Part shown: positions 7,742-16,055 of the stretch, piece by piece
How the letters are laid out: each line of letters starts with the position of its first letter
Numbering within the stretch: the stretch's first letter is position 1
DNA from: a virus
Length of the DNA stretch: 26,181 nucleotides
Direction: 5' to 3' (one strand)
IMG/VR virus record: IMGVR_UViG_3300025889_000831
Span: 1 to 26,181 of that record
The notes under the pieces: model-generated
The model's input: only the letters and a program-made list of their open reading frames with translations
The model's database searches: none
Told to the model about the DNA's origin: nothing
Made by a program: the position numbers and the translations under genes

Positions 7742-9113
7742 CTTTTTGTACTATTGGTGTTTCTGCTACTGCAGGTTCTGTAACTTCTTCTTCTATTTCT
7801 ACTGTGTCTTCTTCAATTTCAGGGTCCTCCTGGATTGTTAATTCTGCAGTATCAGGCTCAGAAACTGTAACTTCCTCTTCTGTATCTTCAATAATCTCCT
7901 CTTCAGTTGCAGAAGTTTCTATATGTTTATCTTCAAATTCAACAACATTATTCTTATATTTAATTCCTGTAGCTTCAGAAGCATCAGGATTTAATATATA
8001 TGCTTGAGGAATTATATATTTTGAATAACCATTAGTTTTAAAATATTCTTTTTGATCATCCATTATAAAATCTAAAGCTTCTGTATTTAAAGAATTATTC
8101 TCAATTAATCTTTTAATAACTTCATCTATATGATGTAAACCATACCCATCTATATCAAGATAATTTCTTAGAGATTTAAAATTAACATGATTTTTACTCC
8201 TAGAGTTATTAATTTGATTATTGCAATGAAAGAATAACATTAAAAGATATAACATACTACCTTTATAATTACAATTTGCCATAATTTCCATAGCCATAGT
8301 ATGATTATCAGAATCAGAACTATTAAACATATTTCTAATATTTTGATAGGCATCTTCATCAATAGATGTAGATTCATCACCATTAATTACTTCAAGTAAT
8401 GCACTTTGTTCTATTATAGTATGTTTTTCATATTCTCTATATAAATCTAAATTATCTTGATTAATTGTTCTTGACCAAGTTGAATTATTTTTAGTAGAAT
8501 ATACTTTAGAAAGTTCAAAACCATCTTTTACATTTAACTTTTTATAAAGAGTATTTACGTATTCTTGAGGATAATAACTATCAGGTCTGCACAACTTAGC
8601 TGTATTCCAATCTGTATAGATATATTCAGGCCATTCTCCATCAAATACTGTATTCTTAAGTTCTTCAATTCTGTGAAGCTGATAATCATAAGGTGTATCT
8701 TTAGCTTGTTCTTTTAAAACTTCTAAAGCAGCTTCAAATACTTTACCTGAAACAGTATAATGCCAACCATCATTAAATAATTTGTATCCTGCTGAATCAC
8801 TACCAACAACAACTGTTGCAGAATCTATATCAGTAGTAGTTCTAATTTTATATTTAACAGCTAAATCCTTTAACTTTACTCTAGGTACAGTACATCCTTT
8901 CATGAAGTAAATTTTATCTTTCATTTGGGGAACCCAAGTCTGAGAGTTAAATTTTAAACCATGATCATTTGAATTTTTTGTATTTTGCAATATATATAAA
9001 GTATCTACTTCTTCAACATAATAACTTTCTATATACTGTTTTTTATATTCATCTCTTTCTAACTTTGCACTTAGTCTAACAAACGGAACTCTTTTTATTT
9101 TATCTTCTGTCAT
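7716..9113 (-). CDS. Unknown 465-aa protein with acidic tail ending DWF
   Basis: The first roughly 390 residues are mixed alpha/beta, with no recognised enzyme motif. Features seen include WVPQMKDKIYFMKGC, a DIDSATVVVGSDSAGY strand-turn segment (a BRCT- or Toprim-like look, not proven) and helix-rich regions around 230-370. From about 395 to the end it is a Glu/Asp/Thr/Val-rich low-complexity tail that stops in DEAEFDWF. The C-terminus resembles the acidic hydrophobic tip of SSB proteins. It lies immediately after a hairpin terminator and overlaps the nuclease gene by 26 bases, so the two are probably coupled. Function unknown. Confidence 0.8.
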   Translation of the reverse strand: MTEDKIKRVPFVRLSAKLERDEYKKQYIESYYVEEVDTLYILQNTKNSNDHGLKFNSQTWVPQMKDKIYFMKGCTVPRVKLKDLAVKYKIRTTTDIDSATVVVGSDSAGYKLFNDGWHYTVSGKVFEAALEVLKEQAKDTPYDYQLHRIEELKNTVFDGEWPEYIYTDWNTAKLCRPDSYYPQEYVNTLYKKLNVKDGFELSKVYSTKNNSTWSRTINQDNLDLYREYEKHTIIEQSALLEVINGDESTSIDEDAYQNIRNMFNSSDSDNHTMAMEIMANCNYKGSMLYLLMLFFHCNNQINNSRSKNHVNFKSLRNYLDIDGYGLHHIDEVIKRLIENNSLNTEALDFIMDDQKEYFKTNGYSKYIIPQAYILNPDASEATGIKYKNNVVEFEDKHIETSATEEEIIEDTEEEVTVSEPDTAELTIQEDPEIEEDTVEIEEEVTEPAVAETPIVQKDEAEFDWF

Positions 9114-9121
9114 ATTTATAA

Positions 9122-9150
9122 TTTAAAAGAGGGACTTTCATCCCTCTTTT
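9122..9150 (-). terminator. Hairpin terminator after the MoxR ATPase gene
   Basis: A perfect 10-bp stem (9125-9134 paired with 9141-9150, AGAGGGA with TCCCTCT inside it) surrounds a 6-base loop. On the minus strand it runs into TTTTAAAT. It lies 10 bases after the ATPase stop at 9161. The next gene starts only about 11 bases downstream at 9113, so no separate promoter fits between them. Confidence 0.75.
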
Positions 9151-9160
9151 GTTAAACAAT

Positions 9161-10336
9161 TTATTTTATAGTCATTTGAACAACTTTCTGATTTAACATA
9201 AGTTTTTGAAATTTAGGTTTATTACCATTCAAAATTTCTTTAACCATGTAATATCTTAAGTCATCAGTAAATGATTCGCAATCAGTCACAAGTGAAATAA
9301 TTCTGTCAATCATCTTTTGAGAAACAGAACCTTTGTCAGCTGTAACTAATGCATAGTTTATAATTCTGGTAGATATTATACTAGAAATATCTGCTCTAAA
9401 ATCATCACCAACTCCAATACAAGAGTTTAAAGAACCTTTTACATAACTCCAATCATCATTGTTTAGAATTTGCTCAGGACTAATGATTTTATCTAGTTTA
9501 TTATTAATAAACATAGCAAATAATGCAGATGGTTCTTCACCAATTGATCCATCACCAATCATATTAATCAATGGTAACTGATCTTCAAACTTTGGAATAG
9601 AACTAATAGAGTTAAAGAAAGTAGTAATACTTCTAGGATTAACTTTTTTAGTTACAGTCTCAGGATTCATTAATAAGAAATTAATACATCGACCATCAAT
9701 ACCAACAGTTTCTGCCCACCGAGCCCAAACACTAGCATCAAATTTTACTTCAGTAGAAATAAATCTAGTTCTTTGAGCATCATCAAGACTAGTAACTTGA
9801 TAGTCACCATTGTCTGGATTAGTAGTCAGGATTACATGCCAGTTCTTTGGAAGAGACCATGAAATATATTCTTGTCTATCAATTAACTCCATAGTAGCTT
9901 GCATAAATCTATGATCAGCACGAGTATAATCATCAAGAACTAAGAAACCGCCTTCACCTTTACCTTGAATCCATTCAGGTGCAGCATGAGACATTCTTTT
10001 ATCTACAATTTTATAACCTTTCTTCATTGCGGCATCTACTTGATTTTCATTAATCCAAGTAGTCTGACCATCTTTGTTGGAAATCTTAAATTCTTTTACA
10101 GGAAAACCAACAAGGTCACCTAGTTCTTCTATCTGAGATAGATTAATTTTCACAACATCCATACCCAACTCTTTACCAAGTTGAATAATTGCAGAAGTTT
10201 TACCAAGGCCCGCATCACCTTCAATGTTTACAGCAACAGGTACTTTACCTTCATTTTGAATGTGCTGATTGTTTTTCACCATGTGTTTTAAGAAGTCTTT
10301 TAACTCATCTACGTTTAGCTGTGTGCTATTGCTCAT
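9161..10336 (-). CDS. MoxR-type AAA+ ATPase
   Basis: The 391-residue protein has a Walker A GDAGLGKT at 40-47, a Walker B FLVLDDYTRAD at 131-141, sensor 1 TTNP at 171-174 and an Arg-containing QRTRF at 188-192. An N-terminal LSQIEELGDLVGFP segment is typical of MoxR/dynein-like AAA_5 ATPases that remodel partners through a VWA protein. It directly follows, 14 bases away, the VWA/DUF2201 gene, the classic pairing. The likely role is ATP-driven activation or dismantling of a protein complex during replication or assembly; the target is unknown. A hairpin terminator follows it. Confidence 0.9.
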   Translation of the reverse strand: MSNSTQLNVDELKDFLKHMVKNNQHIQNEGKVPVAVNIEGDAGLGKTSAIIQLGKELGMDVVKINLSQIEELGDLVGFPVKEFKISNKDGQTTWINENQVDAAMKKGYKIVDKRMSHAAPEWIQGKGEGGFLVLDDYTRADHRFMQATMELIDRQEYISWSLPKNWHVILTTNPDNGDYQVTSLDDAQRTRFISTEVKFDASVWARWAETVGIDGRCINFLLMNPETVTKKVNPRSITTFFNSISSIPKFEDQLPLINMIGDGSIGEEPSALFAMFINNKLDKIISPEQILNNDDWSYVKGSLNSCIGVGDDFRADISSIISTRIINYALVTADKGSVSQKMIDRIISLVTDCESFTDDLRYYMVKEILNGNKPKFQKLMLNQKVVQMTIK

Positions 10337-10350
10337 AATTTTTAATTTTT

Positions 10351-11568
10351 TTAAATTTCTAATCTTATTTGTTTTCCTGGTAAGCTATCATTAAAATCAG
10401 ATCTCTCTGACAATACCCATAGAATAGGTTTCCTGGGTTTTATACTTGTATATGCTTCACCATCTGTGAAGTAAATCAAACTTGTAAACTTTCTATTTTC
10501 TTCAAAATATTCTAGAATAGGATCAAAACTGGTCCCGCCTCTACCTGCAACTTCTAGTTCAAACTTTCCATCATATTGTTTAATGGATTGCATTCTGGAG
10601 TCACATTGTGCAATTGTAATATCAACACCTGCTTTGTACAAGTGATGTATTTCATTAATAAATTCTTTTAATTCATCATCACAAACAGAACCTGAGGTAT
10701 CAATACCAACTAACATGTTCTGTCTCATCTTTATTTTTAGACCAGGATTATCAGAATATCTTTTATTCTCTTTTCTCCTAAGTTTTCTAGTAAAGATTTT
10801 TGTAGATATACCAGTAAATCTTCTAATATATCTTTTCCAATTAAATTTAGGTGGTGTGATTTCCTCTAGTACAATTAGACCTTCAATCTCACCTGGTACA
10901 AAACCTCTTTTCTTTAGAGTTTGTTCTTTAGCTTCTGTTAAAACTCTTTGAACTTGTTTTTCAATTAGTTTCTTTTCAGCATCAGGCATATTTTCAAACT
11001 CTTCCCAATCATGATTAGGTAAATTAACATCTTTAATATTACCGTTTTCATCTATGGTAACTGTCATTTGACCTTGTCCCATGCCATCAAGAAGTTTATC
11101 CATATTTCCATCACCACTACTGCCTTGTTCTTGCTTATCTTTCTGTGCTTGTTGTAGCTTATCATAATAATATCTGCAACCAGCACGCCTATTAAGATTA
11201 AGATCAGGATAATCATCTATATTAATACCACCTTCAGGCAACCAATCTTTATCTATATATTGATTGATTTCCATGTCCATTGCAATATTAGCAAGTTTCT
11301 TATCTGCAAACATTGTAAATGTGGTTAGATGTTGAAATGCAATATGAAGCAATTCATGTTTTAATAGACCAAGTCTATGTTCTTCAGATAGTGCTGTCCA
11401 AAACTTTTCACTTATCATAAGTTGAAAGTTGATTCCATTTTTACATACACCAGCTGTTTGTATTTTGTCATCCCATGACTTATGCAACATTAACAAAAAG
11501 AAACCATAATACGGTTCCTTTAACATCAAGTCTTTTGATGTTTTACTTAGTGAATCTTGTTTATTCAT
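10351..11568 (-). CDS. DUF2201-type metallopeptidase-like plus VWA domain protein
   Basis: This 405-residue protein is the partner of the neighbouring MoxR ATPase. Residues 60-110 carry HELLH (71-75) in LLKHELLHIAFQH, with AMDMEIN downstream, as in the putative metallopeptidase domain that precedes VWA in DUF2201 proteins. A low-complexity linker rich in Gln, Gly and Asp spans about 140-170. The VWA domain begins near 283, with MIDAS DTSGS at 290-294, the GRGGTSFDP loop at 342-350 and FTDGEA at 367-372. All three metal-site segments look intact. Whether the HELLH site cuts peptides is unproven in this family. The start is one base from the previous stop. Confidence 0.88.
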   Translation of the reverse strand: MNKQDSLSKTSKDLMLKEPYYGFFLLMLHKSWDDKIQTAGVCKNGINFQLMISEKFWTALSEEHRLGLLKHELLHIAFQHLTTFTMFADKKLANIAMDMEINQYIDKDWLPEGGINIDDYPDLNLNRRAGCRYYYDKLQQAQKDKQEQGSSGDGNMDKLLDGMGQGQMTVTIDENGNIKDVNLPNHDWEEFENMPDAEKKLIEKQVQRVLTEAKEQTLKKRGFVPGEIEGLIVLEEITPPKFNWKRYIRRFTGISTKIFTRKLRRKENKRYSDNPGLKIKMRQNMLVGIDTSGSVCDDELKEFINEIHHLYKAGVDITIAQCDSRMQSIKQYDGKFELEVAGRGGTSFDPILEYFEENRKFTSLIYFTDGEAYTSIKPRKPILWVLSERSDFNDSLPGKQIRLEI

Positions 11569-11569
11569 T

Positions 11570-11998
11570 TTAAATATTTCCTTTGTAAAATTTTCCTAGT
11601 ATGTTTCCATTTAGGTATTCTTCTTTTTCAAGGACTTCTCTTTTAAACTGATATTTAGTTTCTTCATATGTTAGTTCTGTTTTAGAAAAACATATCTTAA
11701 CCATATATCTTTTAATAGGAATTCCTGCTTTGTGGGCATCTTGCAGAACCTTATTACTACTATAGTAATTTTGATAACTAGGTTTAGTTATCATTGTGTA
11801 CTTTTTAGTTCTTTTATCTGTCATTTCAGCTAATGCTTTTTTGCCAAATCTTTTTTTTCTAACACTAAAAAAGTTCTTTTTACCCACATACCTTACAGAT
11901 TTACCATCAATGATTGCTTCCATTTCATACACAAAGCCTATGGCTCCTTCGGGAATCATTTCATCTTTAAACTCTACTGCTTTATATATCCAGCTCAT
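11570..11998 (-). CDS. GIY-YIG-like endonuclease, SegE type
   Basis: The 142-residue protein has GFVYEM (21-26) and RYVGKKNF (36-43) in the places of the GIY and YIG strands. A YYSSN element (78-82) follows, then a helix with glutamates (111-113) and EEYLN (126-130), like the C-terminal part of T4 SegE-type GIY-YIG proteins. The product could be a free-standing homing-type or phage-competition nuclease, or a domesticated processing enzyme. It overlaps the primase stop by four bases and lies one base from the VWA gene, so it is embedded in the replication operon. The family call is by motif reading. Confidence 0.72.
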   Translation of the reverse strand: MSWIYKAVEFKDEMIPEGAIGFVYEMEAIIDGKSVRYVGKKNFFSVRKKRFGKKALAEMTDKRTKKYTMITKPSYQNYYSSNKVLQDAHKAGIPIKRYMVKICFSKTELTYEETKYQFKREVLEKEEYLNGNILGKFYKGNI

Positions 11999-12978
11999 AC
12001 TAATTGTTTTAATAACGGAAGAAGTTTATCTCTAGTTTCAGTAAGACCATATTTTTTAATAGAGTCAGATAAATCCTTTTCCATATCAAGTATTACATAA
12101 TCAAAATTATATTTTTCTTTATATCTTTTCATAGATCTAATACCTGCTTCATCATTATCAAATAGAACAAATACTTTTTTGTATTTGCTTATTATCTTAT
12201 TAAGCATGTGTTCAGGTATTAATGTATTCTCACTATCTGGTGCAATACATTCTGCATCATTTAACTTAAGTCTAGTAAAGGCCATTAAGTCTTTTAAAGA
12301 AGATGTTATTATTAAATATTTCTTATCAAATTTTAATTGATCAGAACCTTGAATATAATTACATATTTTGATAAATTTTTTATCAGAAACCTTAGGTTGA
12401 TAAATTTTATACAATGTGCCATCATCTCTAAAATAACCATAAATGCTAAAACCCTTTATAGTTATAGAACTTACCTTACCTTTATCATCTTCTTTACTCA
12501 TTATATAGTAATCCAAAGGAGCAACATTATATTTCTCAAGTAGTCTTGAACCAATATTATATTTAGTCCAGTACTTTTGATCTATTGTTGTCCAATGTCT
12601 TATTTCATAATCAGTAACTTGATACTTGCTATATTCTTTATATTCTTTAATAGGATTGCAATCATTATTTAGTATATATTGATTATAATCTTCAATAATT
12701 TTCATAGCAGCTTCACCACGACTTTTAAGATTAAAATAAACTTTAACTAATTCTACAGAATCACCACCTAGACCCGAAGAAAAATCTTTGAATTTGTATC
12801 TATGTGCAGTTGTATCAAAATAAATACACATAGAAGGTGTTCTTTCTCTAGTATTAACTATAGATTTTATTTTTATATCTTGACCATTTAAATGATCTGA
12901 TAATTGTAAGTAATATTCAAAAGGCCATCCAGTTGGAATATCCTCTAAATCAGAAATTAAATTTTTTGTTGAAATCAT
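11995..12978 (-). CDS. DNA primase, DnaG/Toprim type
   Basis: The 327-residue protein has an N-terminal segment with TPSMCIYFD and YKFKDFSSGLGGDSVELV (48-78). This resembles the DnaG zinc-domain layout but lacks its cysteine/histidine ligands. The Toprim domain spans about 219-290, with YLIITSSLKD (221-230) and VFVLFDNDEAG (269-279), which carries the D-x-D pair. The usual Toprim Glu at the end of the first strand is replaced by Ser in ITSSLKD, as I recall from other Bacteroidota phage primases. It should lay primers for PolB with the DnaB-like helicase. It starts about 19 bases after a hairpin terminator. Confidence 0.85.
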   Translation of the reverse strand: MISTKNLISDLEDIPTGWPFEYYLQLSDHLNGQDIKIKSIVNTRERTPSMCIYFDTTAHRYKFKDFSSGLGGDSVELVKVYFNLKSRGEAAMKIIEDYNQYILNNDCNPIKEYKEYSKYQVTDYEIRHWTTIDQKYWTKYNIGSRLLEKYNVAPLDYYIMSKEDDKGKVSSITIKGFSIYGYFRDDGTLYKIYQPKVSDKKFIKICNYIQGSDQLKFDKKYLIITSSLKDLMAFTRLKLNDAECIAPDSENTLIPEHMLNKIISKYKKVFVLFDNDEAGIRSMKRYKEKYNFDYVILDMEKDLSDSIKKYGLTETRDKLLPLLKQLV

Positions 12979-12993
12979 ATAAATGGTTTTAGT

Positions 12994-13027
12994 TAATAAA
13001 GGGGAACCTTTTCTGATTCCCCTTTAA
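12994..13027 (-). terminator. Hairpin terminator after the SSB-like gene
   Basis: A 9-bp stem pairs 12998-13006 (AAAGGGGAA) with 13017-13025 (TTCCCCTTT) around a 10-base loop. On the minus strand it ends in CCCCTTTATT, a short U-tract. It lies 20 bases after the SSB-like stop. The following primase gene starts about 19 bases further on, again leaving no room for a normal promoter. Confidence 0.75.
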
Positions 13028-13044
13028 ACTCCATAGTATAGTTA

Positions 13045-13734
13045 CTAGTCTAGGTTGAAATCAGAACTTGTATTGCTAGGTATAGCAAAGTCATCATTAT
13101 CATCAAAAGATTCAACTGGTTTGTTTTCAATCTTTTTTAGATGTTTTGCTTCATCATATTGAAGAACACTATTTGGATCCGAAGCATAACCATACTTTCT
13201 GTTTTGTGCTTTTGCAAACCAGCAGTCATATGCTATATATCCAGATTTGTTTTCATACTCTTTACCTGCAAGACAAACATGTAAATACTTTCCTTCAAAA
13301 GGTGCATCATTATTAAAGGCTTTTACAAAGTCTTCAATTGTTTCATGTTTATTATCTTGTGCTAAAAACCAATCATTAACTCCTAAAGCAGAAGTTAAGT
13401 TTTTAAGAAACATCATTATAGAATTGTCTCTTTGAATTTTAATACCAGATTTAGTTTCACCATCAGCAAATGCATATTGACTTGCCTTTACTCTACCAAT
13501 CTGACCCTCATATCTACCTTTAGATTCATCATTAGCATCTTTTAGAAATCCTTCAAATCCATCTATAGGTTTTGTTTCCATATCAAGGATTAAATGATAT
13601 GCACCATCTATAAATCTAAATTCTTCTAATCTGACACCATTAATTTTTAATTCATGATTACCTGTAGAAATTGTTTTAGGCATGTTGTTACCACTACCGC
13701 CTTCTGTCATTAAATCTGTTGTACTTAAAGCCAT
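13045..13734 (-). CDS. Single-stranded DNA-binding protein-like
   Basis: The 229-residue protein has strand-rich segments typical of an OB fold (HELKINGVRLEEF, YHLILDMET, GKYLHVCLAGKEY, GYIAYDCWFA). An acidic flexible tail (SFDDNDDF to the end) finishes in SSDFNLD. It sits immediately downstream of the Sak4-like ATPase and upstream of primase, as I recall for the SSB of crAss-like phages. The role would be to coat ssDNA and recruit replication and annealing proteins. The fold is inferred from pattern and context, without a clear sequence signature. Its stop codon is TAG. A hairpin terminator follows, which may give it its own abundant transcript end. Confidence 0.7.
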   Translation of the reverse strand: MALSTTDLMTEGGSGNNMPKTISTGNHELKINGVRLEEFRFIDGAYHLILDMETKPIDGFEGFLKDANDESKGRYEGQIGRVKASQYAFADGETKSGIKIQRDNSIMMFLKNLTSALGVNDWFLAQDNKHETIEDFVKAFNNDAPFEGKYLHVCLAGKEYENKSGYIAYDCWFAKAQNRKYGYASDPNSVLQYDEAKHLKKIENKPVESFDDNDDFAIPSNTSSDFNLD

Positions 13735-13762
13735 TTGATTTTTGTTTTTTAATTATTAATTA

Positions 13763-14485
13763 TTACTTGTATATTTTATTCCAGTGAGTTTTTATCTCAC
13801 CCTTTTCATTCATTTCAGAAATTACTATCTCTTCATTTCTTAAGTGGTCTGGTCTAGCACCACATGTTACTCCATCATTGTTTTTGAAATTAATAATGGT
13901 TTGGTTACCTTTCCTATACATATATCCAATTGCATCTGCATTTGCACAAATTAAAGATTTAATCTTACCAGTTAAATCAATATTTGCGGCCATAACCATC
14001 TCGCCTTTATCATCAACTACTTTATCTTTAATATGACCTGATAAAATAATACAGGGAGCTAAAGTATCAATAAAATCTAGAACTTGGAAAAAAGCTTGAC
14101 GAATATATAAATAACCTGCACCATTAGCTAGTGTAGTTACATTATCTCCATCAAAGTTTTTACCCATTGGAGTTTTTCTGTATAATTTTACAGCTAACGG
14201 CATAACCATTTCTTCTAATGCAGTTACAGTATCTATAGTAATATAGTCATACGGTTTATCTGCTTCTTTAATAGCTTTGCCTGCATCCAATAGTTCTTGT
14301 AGGTTATTAACTTTTACTTTTAATGCTTCAACATACTCACTACCATTTTCGAGATCCAATATAAGATTATTCTTTAAACCTGCATAAGCAGTTGTTTTAC
14401 CTGTTTTAGGTTTACTATAAATAATTAATCTTTTAGGATTTACTCTTTCTGCTTTTACTTTTTGAGTTGGAAGTACTATACCCAT
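13763..14485 (-). CDS. Sak4-like RecA-fold P-loop ATPase
   Basis: The 240-residue protein has a Walker A SKPKTGKTT (24-32), a LILDLENGSE strand (41-50) and a Walker B YITIDTV (81-87). A late ILSGHIKDK segment resembles the sensor strand of AAA_24/Sak4 proteins. These are RecA-core ATPases used by phages for ssDNA annealing and recombination together with an SSB. The SSB-like gene is 28 bases downstream, which supports this. No second DNA-binding domain is visible, consistent with the short Sak4 form. Confidence 0.85.
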   Translation of the reverse strand: MGIVLPTQKVKAERVNPKRLIIYSKPKTGKTTAYAGLKNNLILDLENGSEYVEALKVKVNNLQELLDAGKAIKEADKPYDYITIDTVTALEEMVMPLAVKLYRKTPMGKNFDGDNVTTLANGAGYLYIRQAFFQVLDFIDTLAPCIILSGHIKDKVVDDKGEMVMAANIDLTGKIKSLICANADAIGYMYRKGNQTIINFKNNDGVTCGARPDHLRNEEIVISEMNEKGEIKTHWNKIYK

Positions 14486-14486
14486 G

Positions 14487-15053
14487 TTATTTATCCATTT
14501 TAGTTAATAATATATTTGATAAATTTCTCAATTCATTACCTACTTTAATTAGCGCATCTCTTAAATCATCTTGATTATCTGATTTAGGTTTCAGGCTAAC
14601 TTCTAAGTACTCTTTAGCAAAATTTGGAAAATCTGCTTCTTGTGTTTCTACAGGAGGATTCTCTAGTCTTTCTTGGTATTTTGCATAAGGTATTTCTTCA
14701 CCATTAGGTAAAACAGCAACTAGTTCATCCATAGGAACTATATATACTTCATAATCATTACCAGACTTACTAGTCTTTTGCTCTAAAGGATATTCCTCTT
14801 TATAAAAAGGATTAAACTTTAATTTGTATAAAGTGTGTGTAGGATCTTCAGATACACCTTCAAAGTCACTAAGTTCTGTATAGATATCTTTACCTACTTT
14901 AAATTCATTAGGAAAGAATTGCATTTTAAGGTCTTCTCCTGGAGGAGCCCATGCAGATTTAGCAACAAAGTAGGGATCTTTTATACCTAGCTTTTTAAAT
15001 GTTGGCAAATGGGTTGCCATGAGAATTTTGGTATTCTCCTGCCTTGTATTCAT
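14487..15053 (-). CDS. Unknown protein (188 aa) between helicase and Sak4 ATPase
   Basis: The N-terminal two thirds look like a mixed or strand-rich domain with SAWAPPGEDLKMQFFPNEF, HTLYKLKFNPFY and DYEVYIVPMDELVAVL. The C-terminal residues 135-188 are helical, with an acidic LSNILLTKMDK ending. No catalytic motif is seen. Its start overlaps the DnaB-like helicase stop by four bases (ATGA) and its end is one base before the ATPase start, so it is tightly coupled to both. A helicase or recombination accessory protein is plausible, but only from position. Confidence 0.8.
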   Translation of the reverse strand: MNTRQENTKILMATHLPTFKKLGIKDPYFVAKSAWAPPGEDLKMQFFPNEFKVGKDIYTELSDFEGVSEDPTHTLYKLKFNPFYKEEYPLEQKTSKSGNDYEVYIVPMDELVAVLPNGEEIPYAKYQERLENPPVETQEADFPNFAKEYLEVSLKPKSDNQDDLRDALIKVGNELRNLSNILLTKMDK

Positions 15054-16054
15054 ATTTGTATGTTTGTGTTTGTTTTCATTGGTACATCCATTTCTACTAT
15101 TCTTATAGTATCTCTATCTAGTTTAAAGAAACTCATTCTTGTATCACCATTTCTACATTTTAAGAAATGAAATACTAGAGTTTCAGGATCATTTATTTGT
15201 ATTCTTTCAGGACCATAATATCTAATCTTTCTTGCAGCTGGTTTATTAATACCAAGTACTATATCAGCATGCTGTAATAATGCATCAGCACCAAATAGAT
15301 CAGAATCTAAAACATAGTTTCCATATGTACCTTCTATAGCACGTTTAGGGTCATCTATATTTCTATTTAATTGACTTAAGATTACAAATGACAAAGGATA
15401 ACTTCTTTTCATAAAAGTTAGGGCTTCTCCAAGATTATATAACATTTCAAATCTATCCTTCTCATGTGAATCTCTTTTAAATAGAGCTGAGTGATCTACT
15501 GTTACTAATAATTTTGGATAAACCTTTTGTCCATCTTTTTCAACACAGTTTTGTTCAAAGTGATAATGTATACTTGCGCAAAACTCATTTACAGTACAAG
15601 GTCTATAAACAGAGAATACTCTGTTATTTTGAGTCAATGTACTTGTGTATTGTTTACATTTATTATAAATATCTTCTGCAAGTGGTTCATATTTACTATG
15701 TAAAACTCCATAGTCTTTTTGAGTGATTGCTGAAAATGCTCTCATACCAAGAGTTTTTTCAGGCATTTCAAATTGAAATTGTAATACTTGAAAATTTTGA
15801 TCTTGATTTAAAGCAATAACTTCAGTAACAAGTTGTTCCATGAACAAAGTCTTACCAACACCAGGTCTAGCACCAACAACAGTTAAAGTATTCCACTCTA
15901 ATCCATTTAAGGTAGCATCATTAAATTTAGGCCATGCTGTTTTTAGACTTTTAATTCTTCCGTCCATCCTGCCTCTCATCTCTATAAGAGCCTTCTCATA
16001 AGCACGAACTTTGCTAATAGCCTTTAAAGGCTTTGCATTTTTAAATTGTTCCAA
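15050..16054 (-). CDS. DnaB-type replicative helicase (SF4), short form
   Basis: The 334-residue protein carries Walker A GARPGVGKT at 61-69 and QFEMP at 93-97. Walker B LLVTVDH spans 181-187, and the ILSQLNR motif (224-230) is typical of DnaB and T7 gp4 helicases. ADALLQHADIVLGI, the H4-like region before the Arg finger, follows. E. coli DnaB is about 470 residues; here the N-terminal primase-interacting domain is essentially missing, leaving about 45 residues before the RecA core. It would unwind DNA ahead of PolB. Loader function could lie in a neighbouring unknown gene. Confidence 0.92.
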   Translation of the reverse strand: MEQFKNAKPLKAISKVRAYEKALIEMRGRMDGRIKSLKTAWPKFNDATLNGLEWNTLTVVGARPGVGKTLFMEQLVTEVIALNQDQNFQVLQFQFEMPEKTLGMRAFSAITQKDYGVLHSKYEPLAEDIYNKCKQYTSTLTQNNRVFSVYRPCTVNEFCASIHYHFEQNCVEKDGQKVYPKLLVTVDHSALFKRDSHEKDRFEMLYNLGEALTFMKRSYPLSFVILSQLNRNIDDPKRAIEGTYGNYVLDSDLFGADALLQHADIVLGINKPAARKIRYYGPERIQINDPETLVFHFLKCRNGDTRMSFFKLDRDTIRIVEMDVPMKTNTNIQI

Positions 16055-16055
16055 C

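Noticed and set aside
7716-9113. Toprim or BRCT identity for the DIDSATVVVGSDSAGY segment
   Set aside because: Only one short strand-turn resembles these folds and no catalytic or conserved residues follow, so the protein is left as unknown.
11796-12035. Plus-strand frame across the GIY-YIG and primase genes
   Set aside because: Antisense to two supported genes; hydrophobic composition comes from the complementary AT-rich codons.
5762-13047. Possible reassigned stop codon (TAG or TGA), known in some crAss-like phages
   Set aside because: TAG ends the 126-aa gene (5762) and the SSB-like gene (13045), and TGA ends the PD-(D/E)XK-upstream gene (7716) and the primase (11995); all at proper gene ends.
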